The notes beneath the pieces were generated by a model. That model searched no databases and was not told the origin of the DNA. It saw only the letters and a list, made by a program, of their open reading frames with translations. A DNA stretch of 64,000 bases. Source: Clostridiales bacterium (GTDB taxonomy: Bacteria > Bacillota > Clostridia > Oscillospirales > CAG-272). The position numbers and the translations under genes were made by a program. The stretch lies in assembly GCA_021202555.1 (NCBI GenBank), contig JAJQCT010000029.1:1-64000 (forward strand). Direction: 5' to 3'. Below, piece by piece: positions 51,444 through 60,586 of the stretch (positions within the stretch are counted from its first letter, which is position 1; each line of letters begins with the position of its first letter).

Positions 51444-52502
51444 TTAAGTACCCTTTATATCTATCTTATAGCCCGTCAGACGCGCGGCAAGACGCGCGTT
51501 CTGCCCCTCCTTGCCTATCGCAAGCGAGAGCTGCTCGGAATCAACGTAAACCTTCGCCGAGCGTTCCTCCTCCATATAGACCTCGTTTACGGTCGCGGGC
51601 GCGAGCGCAGCGCTTATATATTCCGCGGGGTCCTCGCTGTATTTCACAATATCGATTTTCTCCCCGCGAAGCTCGTCAAGAATCGCCGAAATTCTCGAGC
51701 CTCTGCTGCCTATGCACGAGCCGACCGCGTCTACGTTTTCATCGGTTGACATGACGGCAATTTTCGTGCGCGACCCCGCCTCGCGGCAGATTCCCTTGAT
51801 GACTACCGTTCCGTCGGCGATTTCGGGAATTTCAAGCTCAAAAAGCCGCTTTACAAGGCTCGGATGCGTGCGCGAGAGTATTACGATGGGTCCCCTGCTT
51901 TCGCTTCTGACCTCGGAGATATAAACCTTGATTCTGTCTCCGACCTCGAACGTCTCGCCGGGTATCTGCTCATCCTTTATAAGCACCGCCTCGCTCGTCC
52001 CCGTATCGACGACGACGGAGCCGTCAGAATCATCGACCTTGACGACCTGCGCCGTGACGATTTCCTCGCGCTTCGTCTCGTATTCGCTGCGGACGTGCTT
52101 GCGCTCCTCCTCACGAATTCCTTGGATTATCACCTGCTTTGCCGCCTGAGCCGACAGACGCCTGAAATTTTTCGGCTTCAGCTCTACCTCGACCGTATCG
52201 CCGAGCACATATTTTTTCGAGCGCTTCTTCGCGTCCTCGAGGGAAATCTCGATTACCGGATCGGTAACCTCCTCCACAACCGTGAACTGCTGATAAACGT
52301 GAATTTCACTCTTTTCCTCGGAGATTTCAACGCGCACGTTCGCGTTTCCGTTTTCATGCTTATAAGCCGATACGAGAGCAGCCTCTATGCGCTCAAGCAT
52401 ATATTCCTTTGAAATGTGCTTTTCCCGCTCAAGATCCTCAAGCGCGAGAAAAAGATCGGGCATTTTTTCGGCAGATGCCCTGTCATGCGATGCTTTGCTC
52501 AT
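51444..52502 (-). CDS. nusA: Transcription termination/antitermination factor NusA
   Basis: 352 aa from the ATG at 52502; the track's start at 52565 reads back into rimP. N-terminal RNA polymerase-binding domain (about 1-125), S1 domain (about 130-200; VKVDDSDGSVVVDTGTSEAVL), KH1 (GSCIGSRGSRISAILDEL) and KH2 (EQLSLAIGKEGQNARLAARLTG). No C-terminal acidic repeats, as usual in Firmicutes. Confidence 0.96.
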   Translation of the reverse strand: MSKASHDRASAEKMPDLFLALEDLEREKHISKEYMLERIEAALVSAYKHENGNANVRVEISEEKSEIHVYQQFTVVEEVTDPVIEISLEDAKKRSKKYVLGDTVEVELKPKNFRRLSAQAAKQVIIQGIREEERKHVRSEYETKREEIVTAQVVKVDDSDGSVVVDTGTSEAVLIKDEQIPGETFEVGDRIKVYISEVRSESRGPIVILSRTHPSLVKRLFELEIPEIADGTVVIKGICREAGSRTKIAVMSTDENVDAVGSCIGSRGSRISAILDELRGEKIDIVKYSEDPAEYISAALAPATVNEVYMEEERSAKVYVDSEQLSLAIGKEGQNARLAARLTGYKIDIKGT

Positions 52503-52561
52503 GCAAAATCCGTTCCTTTCAATAAAAAATGAATAATATAGCCGGATAAATACGGTTATTC

Positions 52562-53047
52562 TCAATTAAATTCGCCGAAATCGAAAAGCGTTTTGATTTT
52601 GGCGCATTCGCTACGCGGAATATTAAGCGTTCCGCTCTCGGTCAGAAGCGACAGCACGTCGTCCTTTTCGTTATATTCGGCAATTTCGCCGCGAAGCTTC
52701 TTTTTTCCGTCACGCGGCGCATAAAGACTTATTTCAACCTCCGTACCGCTGCCCGCATATGCCTCGATGTGACGCGGCTTTTTCAGCTCGCGCTCGACTC
52801 CCGCCGACGAAACCTCAAGCCGATACGATTCCTCGGTTGGCGGGTCCTCGTCGAGTATCGGGTCAAGCAAATCGCTCACGCGGGTGCAGTCGTCGAGCGA
52901 TATTCCCGCCTCCGAGTCGATTTCGACGCGGAAATAAAGCTCCGTTCCCTCTTTTTCAAACGAAATGTTCCATACCTCGTAGCCAAGCCCGCAAATCAGG
53001 GGCGTTATCCGCTCCTCAAGCCTGCTCACCGCGTTCGATTTTGCCAT
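52562..53047 (-). CDS. rimP: Ribosome maturation factor RimP
   Basis: 161 aa from the ATG at 53047 (AGTGAGAGGCAGATAT upstream); the track's start at 53200 lies in the leader. 30S assembly factor. Signature ELYFRVEIDSEAGISLDDCTRVSDLLDPILDEDPPTEESYRLEVSSAGVERELKKP is clear. First gene of the nusA operon. Confidence 0.93.
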   Translation of the reverse strand: MAKSNAVSRLEERITPLICGLGYEVWNISFEKEGTELYFRVEIDSEAGISLDDCTRVSDLLDPILDEDPPTEESYRLEVSSAGVERELKKPRHIEAYAGSGTEVEISLYAPRDGKKKLRGEIAEYNEKDDVLSLLTESGTLNIPRSECAKIKTLFDFGEFN

Positions 53048-53207
53048 ATATCTGCCTCTCACTTTCATTTTGCGGGTATTCAATGCGCAAATCAGACGCC
53101 AAAGGGGGTTCAAACCGTTTGACAGCAGACGCGCATTCGAGGATAAAATCTCAAAAACAAAGAGCGAGCTGCACACTGTCACCCCACTCTTCACCATCAC
53201 CTATCAT

Positions 53208-53236
53208 ATTATAACACAGATAAGCGCACTTTGCAA
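53208..53236 (-). promoter_or_regulatory. Promoter of rimP-nusA-ylxR-ylxQ-infB
   Basis: Minus strand TTGCAA, 17-bp spacer, TATAAT. Confidence 0.72.
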
Positions 53237-53310
53237 CAATATTTTCAAAAAAACTTTTCGAGGCGCGGTACAGCGTTAAAATCTCCCGACGGGCAATTGT
53301 CATGTTCACC

Positions 53311-53339
53311 TTGACAAGCCGTTCAAGTCCGGATATAAT
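53311..53339 (+). promoter_or_regulatory. Consensus promoter of the ROK-like gene
   Basis: TTGACA (53311-53316), 17-bp spacer, TATAAT (53334-53339), then GAAGGAG before the ATG at 53375. Confidence 0.9.
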
Positions 53340-53374
53340 AAGACATGACGATATATCATTGAAGGAGCATTCAC

Positions 53375-54763
53375 ATGAATCGATGTGGAATTAAGGTAGA
53401 CATCAAAAACGTGCCGCTGCTGGACGAGGAATTTATACCGATTCTGAAATTCAACCGCGCGTTTCTCAAAACCGCGAAAAAGCCCGTTTCAATCGCCGTT
53501 GAGCGGGCGGACGGGCAGACAGCGGTATACCGCACATTTATACACGGCACGTCCGATATGAAATCAGCCGACCGCTACTACATCAACCGACTCGTTAAGA
53601 CAATGCTCTGGATGAAGGGCGGATTCCGCGTTTTTGTTTCGGGCGACGAGGACACGTATGAATATCTGAAGGGCGCTTTTTCTCCCGGCGGCGAGCAGGA
53701 CTTTGACAGGGATTTCATGTCGGGCATATTCGAGCATCAATTCGAGGTGCTTTATACTGACAAAATCCCCGAGGCAAAGGACTTGCCGAAGCGCATGGGA
53801 GGACATCTTGACGGCTGTCGGATAGGGTTTGACGCCGGCGGGAGCGACCGCAAGGTCAGCGCCGTCATAGACGGGGAAAGCGTATTTTCCGAGGAGGTCG
53901 TATGGTTTCCGAAAACAAGCTCCGATCCGAGCTATCACTACGACGGGATTGTATCGGCGCTCAAATCCGCAGTGGCGCATCTTCCGCGCGTCGATGCCGT
54001 TGGAATCAGCTCCGCCGGAATCTATATCGGAAACCGCACAATGAGCGCCTCCCTCTTTCTGAGTGTGCCGAAGGAAAAATTTGATGCCGAGGTCAAGGAC
54101 ATCTACATACGCGCAGTAAATGACACGTTCGGCGACATTCCCTTTGAGGTCGTCAACGACGGCGATGTAACCGCTCTTTCGGGAATGATGAGCCTTGCCG
54201 ACACAAACGTACTCGGAATCGCTATGGGCACAAGCGAGGCTGGCGGTTTTGTTGACAGCGAGGGGCGCATAACAGGATGGCTCAATGAGCTTGCGTTTGT
54301 GCCCGTGGACTGCAGTCCCGACGCCGAAAAGGACGAATGGAGCGGAGATATAGGCTGCGGGGTCAAATATTTCTCTCAGGATGCGGTAATCAGACTGGCG
54401 CCCCGCGCGGGCATTCGGCTTGAGGAGAGCTTATCCCCCGCGGAAAAGCTCAAAGCGGTGCAGGCGCTCGTGGAGGCGAGAGATTCTGCGGCGGAGGCGA
54501 TTTATTCCTCGATAGGAACGTATCTCGGTCACACGCTCGCTTATTATTACGACCTCTACCGCTGCCGTCACGTGCTGCTTCTCGGTCGCGTAATGAGCGG
54601 AAGAGGCGGCGACATTATACTTGACGAATGCAAAAGAGTGCTTCGCGACGAGTATCCGGAAACCGACGGCAAGCTTTTCCCCTCGCTTCCCGACGAGAAA
54701 TTCAGGCGTGTCGGTCAGTCGGCAGCAGCGGCAAGTCTGCCGCAGCAAGCCTGCCGGAGATAA
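53375..54763 (+). CDS. ROK-like (ASKHA-fold) sugar kinase family protein
   Basis: 462 aa. Residues 1-145 are an N-terminal extension without a recognised domain. The ASKHA core starts with CRIGFDAGGSDRKVSAVIDGE (phosphate-1 loop), then DAVGISSAGIYIGN, FEVVNDGDVTALSGMM (with the presumed catalytic Asp) and the phosphate-2 loop LGIAMGTSEAGGFVDSEGRI. The ROK zinc motif (CGxxGCxE) is absent; the equivalent region reads DIGCGVKYFSQD. No helix-turn-helix is seen. The function could be a sugar or aminosugar kinase, but the substrate is unknown and the family call is by pattern only. Stands alone behind a consensus promoter and a terminator. Confidence 0.75.
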   Translation: MNRCGIKVDIKNVPLLDEEFIPILKFNRAFLKTAKKPVSIAVERADGQTAVYRTFIHGTSDMKSADRYYINRLVKTMLWMKGGFRVFVSGDEDTYEYLKGAFSPGGEQDFDRDFMSGIFEHQFEVLYTDKIPEAKDLPKRMGGHLDGCRIGFDAGGSDRKVSAVIDGESVFSEEVVWFPKTSSDPSYHYDGIVSALKSAVAHLPRVDAVGISSAGIYIGNRTMSASLFLSVPKEKFDAEVKDIYIRAVNDTFGDIPFEVVNDGDVTALSGMMSLADTNVLGIAMGTSEAGGFVDSEGRITGWLNELAFVPVDCSPDAEKDEWSGDIGCGVKYFSQDAVIRLAPRAGIRLEESLSPAEKLKAVQALVEARDSAAEAIYSSIGTYLGHTLAYYYDLYRCRHVLLLGRVMSGRGGDIILDECKRVLRDEYPETDGKLFPSLPDEKFRRVGQSAAAASLPQQACRR

Positions 54764-54801
54764 AGCGGCAGCAAATCTGACGTTTCATATTCGAGGCGAG
54801 C

Positions 54802-54834
54802 AAAAAAGCTCCGGGGTTTTCCTCGGAGCTTTTT
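54802..54834. terminator. Bidirectional terminator between ROK-like and ferredoxin genes
   Basis: AAAAAAGCTCCGGGG, loop TTTT, CCTCGGAGCTTTTT: 9-bp stem with one G-T pair, A-run and T-run on either side. Confidence 0.9.
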
Positions 54835-54849
54835 CGCGGTCAATTAAGA

Positions 54850-55029
54850 TTATTCGTCCTCTGCCGGCGCTTCTACGGGGCAAGCACCCGCGCATGAGCC
54901 GCAGCTGATGCAGGTATCGGGGTCGATTACGTACTTGCCGTCCTCGTCCTCGGAAATTGCCTCAACAGGGCATTCCGCAGCGCAAGCGCCGCATCCCAGA
55001 CACTTTTCTTTGTCGATCTTGTAAGCCAT
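54850..55029 (-). CDS. 2[4Fe-4S] ferredoxin
   Basis: 59 aa, too short for the ORF track. Minus-strand translation from 55029 shows two cluster motifs: CLGCGACAAECP and CISCGSCAGACP (CxxCxxCxxxCP twice), linked by an acidic strand (EDEDGKYVIDPD). This is the classic clostridial electron carrier for hydrogenases and pyruvate:ferredoxin oxidoreductase. GGAGG precedes the ATG, and a promoter and an 8-bp hairpin (TCCGAAGC/GCTTCGGA) lie upstream. Confidence 0.96.
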   Translation of the reverse strand: MAYKIDKEKCLGCGACAAECPVEAISEDEDGKYVIDPDTCISCGSCAGACPVEAPAEDE

Positions 55030-55085
55030 GACCTATATCCTCCATTCCTTTCCGAAGCAAGCTTCGGATAAAATCACACCTGCTT

Positions 55086-55113
55086 ATTGTAGCACATTTT
55101 CGGAAATGTGCAA
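55086..55113 (-). promoter_or_regulatory. Promoter of the ferredoxin gene
   Basis: Minus strand TTGCAC (55108-55113), 16-bp spacer, TACAAT (55086-55091). Confidence 0.65.
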
Positions 55114-55155
55114 GCGCTTTTTTTAAAATTAACAATTTGTTTTCAGTGAGCCGCC

Positions 55156-56484
55156 TCAATCCTCGGGCGGCAGCTCGACGTTTTCATCGCCCTCGGCAGC
55201 CTTCGGCTGCTCCTTCGCCTTTTTATCCGCGCTTTTGCCCTTCGCGGCAAGCACCGTCACGTCGTCGCGCATAAATTCCCTTATGGGCGCGTCGTCGTTC
55301 GCACCTACCTTCACCTTAATTTTTCCGGTGAGCGGCTGCGATTCGGTGACCGTTCCGACGCCGTCGGGCGTTTTCACGACATTTCCGACGCGCGGCGTGC
55401 GCTTTATTTCCTCGGCGTATGAATCAGCCTCATACCTCAGGCAGCACATGAGCCTCCCACAAGCGCCCGAAATCTTTGCCGTGTTGAGCGAAAGTCCCTG
55501 CTCCTTTGCCATCTCAATTGAAACCTTGTTGAAATCGTAAAGGAAGGTCGAGCAGCAGAACGGGCGACCGCAAATTCCGATTCCGCCGAGCATTTTCGCC
55601 TCGTCGCGTATTCCTATCTGGCGAAGCTCTATTCTCGTGTGGAATACCGATGCAAGGTCCTTCACAAGCTCGCGGAAATCAACTCTACCCTCAGCGCTGA
55701 AATAAAATGTAAGCTTGCTGCCGTCAAAGGCATACTCGGCGTCGATAAGCTTCATGTCAAGCCCGTGCTTCGCAATCCTTGCGGCGCACACAACCATCGC
55801 CTCACTTGCGAACGAAACTCCCGATTTGTGCCTTTCCGTGTCCGCTTCCGTCGCGATTCTCACGACGGGGCGAAGCGGCGCCACAAGCGAGCTTTTCGGC
55901 TCTGATTTGTTTGCAATCGCGACGTAGCCGTACTCAATTCCGCGCGCCGTCTCGACAATTACCCTCGTTCCGACGGGGCATTTATATCCCATCGGCGCAA
56001 AATAGTATACCTTGCTGCCGTCCTCATCCTTGAATCTCACCCCGACAATATCGACACGTTCGACAGGCTCCTGCGATGAGGCGGAAGCCACCGCGTCGTT
56101 TTCGTCCTCAAACCAGTAATCTGACATGACGCGGTATCTGTTTTTATCCTCTGCCGCATTTTCTGGAGGCGCCGCGATTATCGCTTCCTCCTCCGGCTCC
56201 TCGAGCTTTGCGCCAGAGCCGCGTATCTGCTTATAAAGCGGTATTGGCTGCTCCTTTTTAGCCGTGTCGGCGCCCTGCCTGCCGCCCTGATTTGATGCCT
56301 TCTGATTCTGCCGCCGTCCGTTCTTCTGCGAATATTGACGGCGTGTCGGTGCGTCTGCCGCGTCGTCGCTCGCCGCGCCCTCATCAAGCTCCGCCGACAC
56401 CTCGGACATAATATTTTTCGCGCCGCCGCGCTGCTTGCCGCCGCGCCTGTAATTTCTCCCGCCGCGATTCTGATAAGAGTTCAT
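55156..56484 (-). CDS. ricT: RicT (YaaT/PSP1) regulatory protein
   Basis: 442 aa. The PSP1 domain with its iron-sulfur cysteines is clear in about 230-390: ELRQIGIRDEAKMLGGIGICGRPFCCSTFL and KISGACGRLMCCLRYE. In Bacillus RicT acts with RicA and RicF on RNase Y and on phosphorelay/sporulation. The N-terminal 130 residues are a glycine/glutamine/arginine-rich low-complexity stretch not usual in the family, and the C-terminus is acidic. Transcribed after holB (79-bp gap). Confidence 0.95.
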   Translation of the reverse strand: MNSYQNRGGRNYRRGGKQRGGAKNIMSEVSAELDEGAASDDAADAPTRRQYSQKNGRRQNQKASNQGGRQGADTAKKEQPIPLYKQIRGSGAKLEEPEEEAIIAAPPENAAEDKNRYRVMSDYWFEDENDAVASASSQEPVERVDIVGVRFKDEDGSKVYYFAPMGYKCPVGTRVIVETARGIEYGYVAIANKSEPKSSLVAPLRPVVRIATEADTERHKSGVSFASEAMVVCAARIAKHGLDMKLIDAEYAFDGSKLTFYFSAEGRVDFRELVKDLASVFHTRIELRQIGIRDEAKMLGGIGICGRPFCCSTFLYDFNKVSIEMAKEQGLSLNTAKISGACGRLMCCLRYEADSYAEEIKRTPRVGNVVKTPDGVGTVTESQPLTGKIKVKVGANDDAPIREFMRDDVTVLAAKGKSADKKAKEQPKAAEGDENVELPPED

Positions 56485-56563
56485 TTTTTATAACCATGAC
56501 TTTCGCATGACGAAAGTCCCCCTTTCTGTTTTCTTTCGTATTTTCAAATATACACGCCAAAGA

Positions 56564-57586
56564 TTATTTTTTTGAATAAACGGAATTTTTGATTCCGACC
56601 GCAAGCGCCATCATCGCCGCCGTCGGGGATACGTTAGATTTTATCATTTCCTCAGCGTCCGTCACACAGTCAAGCGACCTCATAAGCCCTGCGGCGCTGT
56701 AATTCCCTCCGGCAGAAAGCGCCTCACTTCGGCTCTTGTAAAAAACATTTTCCGCACTTGCCGAACGCTTCGCCGCTATCATGTCGCGCAGGGCGCATTT
56801 CATGTCAGACAAGAGCGTCATCGCCGCGTCCGATTTCATCCTGCCGAGCCGATAAACTCCCGTATACGCGCTGCCTCCGCCTGACAGCATTGCTGCCAGA
56901 AGCTCGCGCGCCTTTGATTTTTCGGCAAGGCGCGCCGCGAGCTTTTTTTCGTTTTTCACGTACTCAGCGGCAAGCCTCGGGCTTCCGCCCGACAATAGAT
57001 AAATCTCCCCCCAGTCACCGCCGCCGAATTTGCTGCCGCACGTTCGCTTTACAAAATCGAGTGTTTCGTCCTTTGTCGGCGCGCGCATATGAATCGCCGA
57101 CGCGCGCGACCTGACCGTCGGCAAAAGCGACGAAATATCCGTCGTCAGAAGCAGATAAAGCACATATGAGGGCGGTTCCTCAAGCGACAAAAGAAGAGCA
57201 TTTTCGGCGGATGCTGTCATTTTTTCGGCATCTCGGACGATATATATTTTGCGTTCCGATTCCGAGGGAATTATCGCGGCATCCTCCCGCATCATGCGCG
57301 ATTTGTCAACGCCGACGCTTGCACGCTCGCCCCTCTCGATTATCTTCACGTCCGGGTGAGAGCCCGCCTCAAGCTTAACGCATGACGGACATCTCCCGCA
57401 GGGAATCATCCCCTCTCCCGTGCAAAGCACGGCAGCCGCAAAATCAAGCGCGAAATCATATACCGAATCCGCGTCGTTGCCGTCGATTATATACGCATGA
57501 CCGATACGGTCGTTTTTTATGTCGTTTACGGTGCGGTCGATAAGCTCTCCGCAGCCGCAAATATCGGAAAAACCTGCGCCCGGCAT
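56564..57586 (-). CDS. holB: DNA polymerase III delta' subunit
   Basis: 340 aa clamp-loader subunit. The zinc module CTGEGMIPCGRCPSCVKLEAGSHPD (about 55-78) and the sensor-1 region LLLSLEEPPSYVLYLLLTTDISSLLPTVRSRA (about 128-160) with the SRA/SRC motif are clear. The P-loop position is degenerate (DGNDADSVYDFALDFA), as expected for delta'. Directly before ricT, the same order as in Bacillus (holB-yaaT). Confidence 0.93.
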   Translation of the reverse strand: MPGAGFSDICGCGELIDRTVNDIKNDRIGHAYIIDGNDADSVYDFALDFAAAVLCTGEGMIPCGRCPSCVKLEAGSHPDVKIIERGERASVGVDKSRMMREDAAIIPSESERKIYIVRDAEKMTASAENALLLSLEEPPSYVLYLLLTTDISSLLPTVRSRASAIHMRAPTKDETLDFVKRTCGSKFGGGDWGEIYLLSGGSPRLAAEYVKNEKKLAARLAEKSKARELLAAMLSGGGSAYTGVYRLGRMKSDAAMTLLSDMKCALRDMIAAKRSASAENVFYKSRSEALSAGGNYSAAGLMRSLDCVTDAEEMIKSNVSPTAAMMALAVGIKNSVYSKK

Positions 57587-57662
57587 ATCATCCTCAAATC
57601 AAAGCAGTTCATTTTACATAGTAATTGTATCACGCGGCGAAAAGAAAGTCAAGAGGCAAACT

Positions 57663-58370
57663 TTACGTTCTCACAAGCGTCGGGCAAAATCCGAGATAAT
57701 CCGCCGAAACAAGGTGAAATCTCACCCCGCGATACTCCGTGACGGCGGGCACCCCGTACCCGCCGTGAATGTGACCGTAATAAACCTCAGTGACGCCGTG
57801 CGAGCAAATCACGTCAAATATCGGCTCGTTGACGGCTCCCATATAGTAAACGGGATAATGCAGAAAGACTATGGCGCGCCCGCAGTCCGATTTTTCATTT
57901 GCCGCTGTCAGCGCCGTATCGAGCCGTGTCGCCTCGCGCTTTGAAAGTCGAAGAAAATCCGTCTCGCTCTCCCCCTCGCTCGGGAATTTGCCGCAGGTCA
58001 TGGCGACGGCGGCGTTTTCAACCATCTCCATGCCGCCGCGCAGAAATCGTATGCTCCCGCATTCCCACTCCGCCAGAGCCGCATTCATTTTGGAAAGAGA
58101 CGTCCACCAGAAATCATGATTTCCCTTGCCGATTATCTTTTTTCCGGGCAGAGAATTTATGAAAACAAAATCGTTCCTCGCCTCATCGAGCGTGAGCGCC
58201 CACGAAATATCGCCGGGCAGAATCACAGTATCGTCATCAGAAACAACGCGCTTCCAGTTATTTTTGATTTTTTCGCGGTGAGAGCGCCAGCGCTCGCCGA
58301 AAATATCCATGGATTTTTCGCTTTTTCCGCTCGCGGGAAGATGTATATCCGAAATTGAAAAAATCGACAT
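57663..58370 (-). CDS. Metallophosphoesterase
   Basis: 235 aa calcineurin-like phosphatase. Metal ligands: ISDIHLPASG (D, H), LPGDISW (GD), KGNHDFWW (GNHD), VFLHYPVYY and YYGHIHGGYG (GHxH). Complete catalytic set, cytosolic. Related proteins are annotated as phosphohydrolases of unknown substrate. Confidence 0.92.
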   Translation of the reverse strand: MSIFSISDIHLPASGKSEKSMDIFGERWRSHREKIKNNWKRVVSDDDTVILPGDISWALTLDEARNDFVFINSLPGKKIIGKGNHDFWWTSLSKMNAALAEWECGSIRFLRGGMEMVENAAVAMTCGKFPSEGESETDFLRLSKREATRLDTALTAANEKSDCGRAIVFLHYPVYYMGAVNEPIFDVICSHGVTEVYYGHIHGGYGVPAVTEYRGVRFHLVSADYLGFCPTLVRT

Positions 58371-58463
58371 TGCGTCTCCTTACTTTATTTGGCTGAATAA
58401 AAAGCGAAAATATATCCGAAAATAATCTTGTACACGATACCTATAATATTTTGGAGGATTACC

Positions 58464-58679
58464 ATGCCTGTATACGGCGGAAACGAATATATCAATGTAA
58501 ACACAGACGAAAAGGGCGGTCGCCCGCAGCACATACGCGGTGTCGTCTGCGATGTGAAAAACTGCGTCTATCACGACGGGGACAGCTTCTGCACAGCGTC
58601 GCGAATCGCGGTGGGGCCTACCTACGCCACAAATTCGCGCGACACTGTATGCGCTACGTTCCGTGAGCGAACACTCTGA
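58464..58679 (+). CDS. DUF1540 protein
   Basis: 71 aa from the ATG at 58464 (TTGGAGGATTACC). Cysteine pattern VVCDVKNCVYHDGDSFCTA...DTVCATF matches DUF1540, a small, probably metal-binding protein typical of spore-forming Firmicutes. Function unknown. A TATAAT lies only 20 bp before the start codon. Its end converges on thrC with a 1-bp gap. Confidence 0.87.
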   Translation: MPVYGGNEYINVNTDEKGGRPQHIRGVVCDVKNCVYHDGDSFCTASRIAVGPTYATNSRDTVCATFRERTL

Positions 58680-58680
58680 C

Positions 58681-60162
58681 TTAAAGTGAGAATATGCTCT
58701 CCATTTCATCGGGGCAAACGGAGCGCTCGAATCTGACCTTCGCGGAAAGCGTTCTTTGGAGCGGCATGGGAATTTCACGTCCCGTCAGCTCCGAGAGCAT
58801 ACCAAGAGCCGATATTGAATCGGGCTTTTCGCAGCCTGTTATCGAGGAATAAACGTCGGCGGCGAATTTGAAGGGACTTGCCGTGCCGCACACGAGCATG
58901 GGAACCTCCACGCCGCGTTCCCCGATGAAGCTTTGAGCGGCGTGAAGCGCGACTGCCGTATGCGGATCGGAAAGAAAGCCGTACTCATGATAAAATTGCC
59001 TTATCGTTTCGGCGGTCACGCTCTCATTTGCGAAATATCCGACAAAATCGCGTCTTATCGCGCCGTATGTTTCGCTCGATACCGTATACTCGCCCGTCCC
59101 TGCGAGCTGACTCATATACCCGCACGTCTCGTCCGCTCCCGCGATAAAATAAAGCAGACGTTCGAGATTCGAGGAAATCAGAATATCCATCGACGGGGAC
59201 ATTGTGAGATAAAATTCGCGGTTTTTGCTGTATTTTCCCGTCGCCAGAAAATCTGTCAGCACATGATTCTGATTTGACGCGCATATGAGGCTTCCTATGG
59301 GAAGCCCCATTTTTTTTGCGATAAAGCAGGCGAGGATATTGCCGAAATTCCCCGTCGGAACTGTTACGTTCAGGGTATCGCCGTATTTTATGACACCTCT
59401 CCCGCAAAGCGTGCAGTATGCGGAGATATAATATACAATCTGAGGCGCAAGCCGCCCCCAGTTTATCGAATTTGCGCTTGAAAGGAACACGCCCGCATCG
59501 GCAAGGCGCCTGTTTATCGCGCTGTCGGCGAAAATGCGCTTTACACCGCTTTGCGCATCGTCAAAATTACCGCCCCTGACAGCGACGACATCGACGTTTT
59601 CGCCCGCCTGCGTCGTCATCTGAAGCTTCTGAATGTCGGAAACTCCGTTTTCGGGGTAGAATACGGTGATTTTCACGCCCGGAACACCGCGGTAGCCCTC
59701 AAGCGCCGCTTTTCCGGTATCGCCCGACGTGGCGACGAGTATGTGCGCAGTCTTTGTCTCGCCGATTTTTTTCAAAGCAGCTGAAAAAAGCCTCGGCATG
59801 AGCTGAAGCGCCATATCCTTGAAGGCGCACGTCGGTCCGTGCCATAGCTCAAGCACAAAAACGCCGTCCTTTATCGTCGTCGTCACCTCCGCGCCGTCGG
59901 GAAAATTCTCCTCGGAATATGCCTCCCGGCAGAGCGTCAGAAGCTCCTCTTCTGAAAAATCGTCGAGAAACATTGAAAGCACATACGCCGCGCGACCTAC
60001 GTAGTCGAGCGCCGAAATATGCCGAAAATTCTCTTCATCAAGCGTCGGTATCGTTTCGGGAACGTAAAGCCCGCCGTCGGGCGCAAGTCCGCGGCAAATC
60101 GCCTCGGAGGGTGTCACGTATGTTTTGTTTTTCTTTGTATCTCTCGTGCTTACGTATCTCAT
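58681..60162 (-). CDS. thrC: Threonine synthase
   Basis: O-phosphohomoserine to threonine, PLP-dependent. 493 aa from the ATG at 60162 (AAGGAGAG at 9 nt); the track begins 6 bp earlier at TTG. The PLP Lys is in HGPTCAFKDMALQLMPRLF (about 108-126). The N-terminal YVSTRD...PDGGLYVPE and the PVPTGNFGNILACFIAKKMGLPI phosphate-binding loop are typical. Long, yeast-type thrC. Stands alone; no hom or thrB next to it. Confidence 0.97.
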   Translation of the reverse strand: MRYVSTRDTKKNKTYVTPSEAICRGLAPDGGLYVPETIPTLDEENFRHISALDYVGRAAYVLSMFLDDFSEEELLTLCREAYSEENFPDGAEVTTTIKDGVFVLELWHGPTCAFKDMALQLMPRLFSAALKKIGETKTAHILVATSGDTGKAALEGYRGVPGVKITVFYPENGVSDIQKLQMTTQAGENVDVVAVRGGNFDDAQSGVKRIFADSAINRRLADAGVFLSSANSINWGRLAPQIVYYISAYCTLCGRGVIKYGDTLNVTVPTGNFGNILACFIAKKMGLPIGSLICASNQNHVLTDFLATGKYSKNREFYLTMSPSMDILISSNLERLLYFIAGADETCGYMSQLAGTGEYTVSSETYGAIRRDFVGYFANESVTAETIRQFYHEYGFLSDPHTAVALHAAQSFIGERGVEVPMLVCGTASPFKFAADVYSSITGCEKPDSISALGMLSELTGREIPMPLQRTLSAKVRFERSVCPDEMESIFSL

Positions 60163-60178
60163 AAGCAAGCTCTCCTTT

Positions 60179-60586
60179 TCATGAAATCACAGCATTTTTA
60201 ATGTGTCTGACGCGCGGCGCGCCGTCGGTCAGATAAACCTCGATAACGTCAATTCTTACGCGCCTTTCCGCGCACTCGCGCGGATGCTTTTTAATATATC
60301 CGTCCGCCGCGTATTTTAAGTTTTTCCGCTTTGTATATCCGACGGCGGACGCGGGTCGCCCATATCTTTCGGCAACGCCCGCATCCCGCGTTTTGACCTC
60401 GCAGAACACTACAGTCTCGCCCGCAGGGTCGACTGCGATTATGTCAATTTCGCAGTGTCCCGAATAATAATTTCTCGCAATTACAGTATAGCCGTGGTAT
60501 TCGAGAAATTCGACGGTGGTGTCCTCGCCCGCATCTCCCCGACGGCGCATTTCCGCGCCGTTTATCTCACATCCGTTCGTCATCAT
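60179..60586 (-). CDS. YraN family protein (UPF0102), nuclease-like
   Basis: 135 aa. RRRGDAGEDTTVEFLEYHGYTVIARNYYSGHCEIDIIAVDPAGETVVFCEVKTR contains the PD-(D/E)XK-like core (E-I-D ... E-V-K). The family normally sits next to rnhB, as here (20-bp overlap). A DNA repair or recombination role is supposed but unproven. Confidence 0.93.
   Translation of the reverse strand: MMTNGCEINGAEMRRRGDAGEDTTVEFLEYHGYTVIARNYYSGHCEIDIIAVDPAGETVVFCEVKTRDAGVAERYGRPASAVGYTKRKNLKYAADGYIKKHPRECAERRVRIDVIEVYLTDGAPRVRHIKNAVIS

Larger units (their letters stand above)
53048..53374. other. Divergent control region of the rimP operon and ROK gene
   Basis: 327 bp without a gene. It carries the rimP promoter (TTGCAA 53231-53236, 17 bp, TATAAT 53208-53213, minus strand) with a leader of about 155 nt, and the ROK gene promoter on the plus strand. 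No clear hairpin or riboswitch was recognised in the leader. Confidence 0.65.

Noticed and set aside
53048-53374. Riboswitch in the rimP leader
   Set aside because: No recognisable conserved riboswitch core. Reported only as an intergenic region with promoters.
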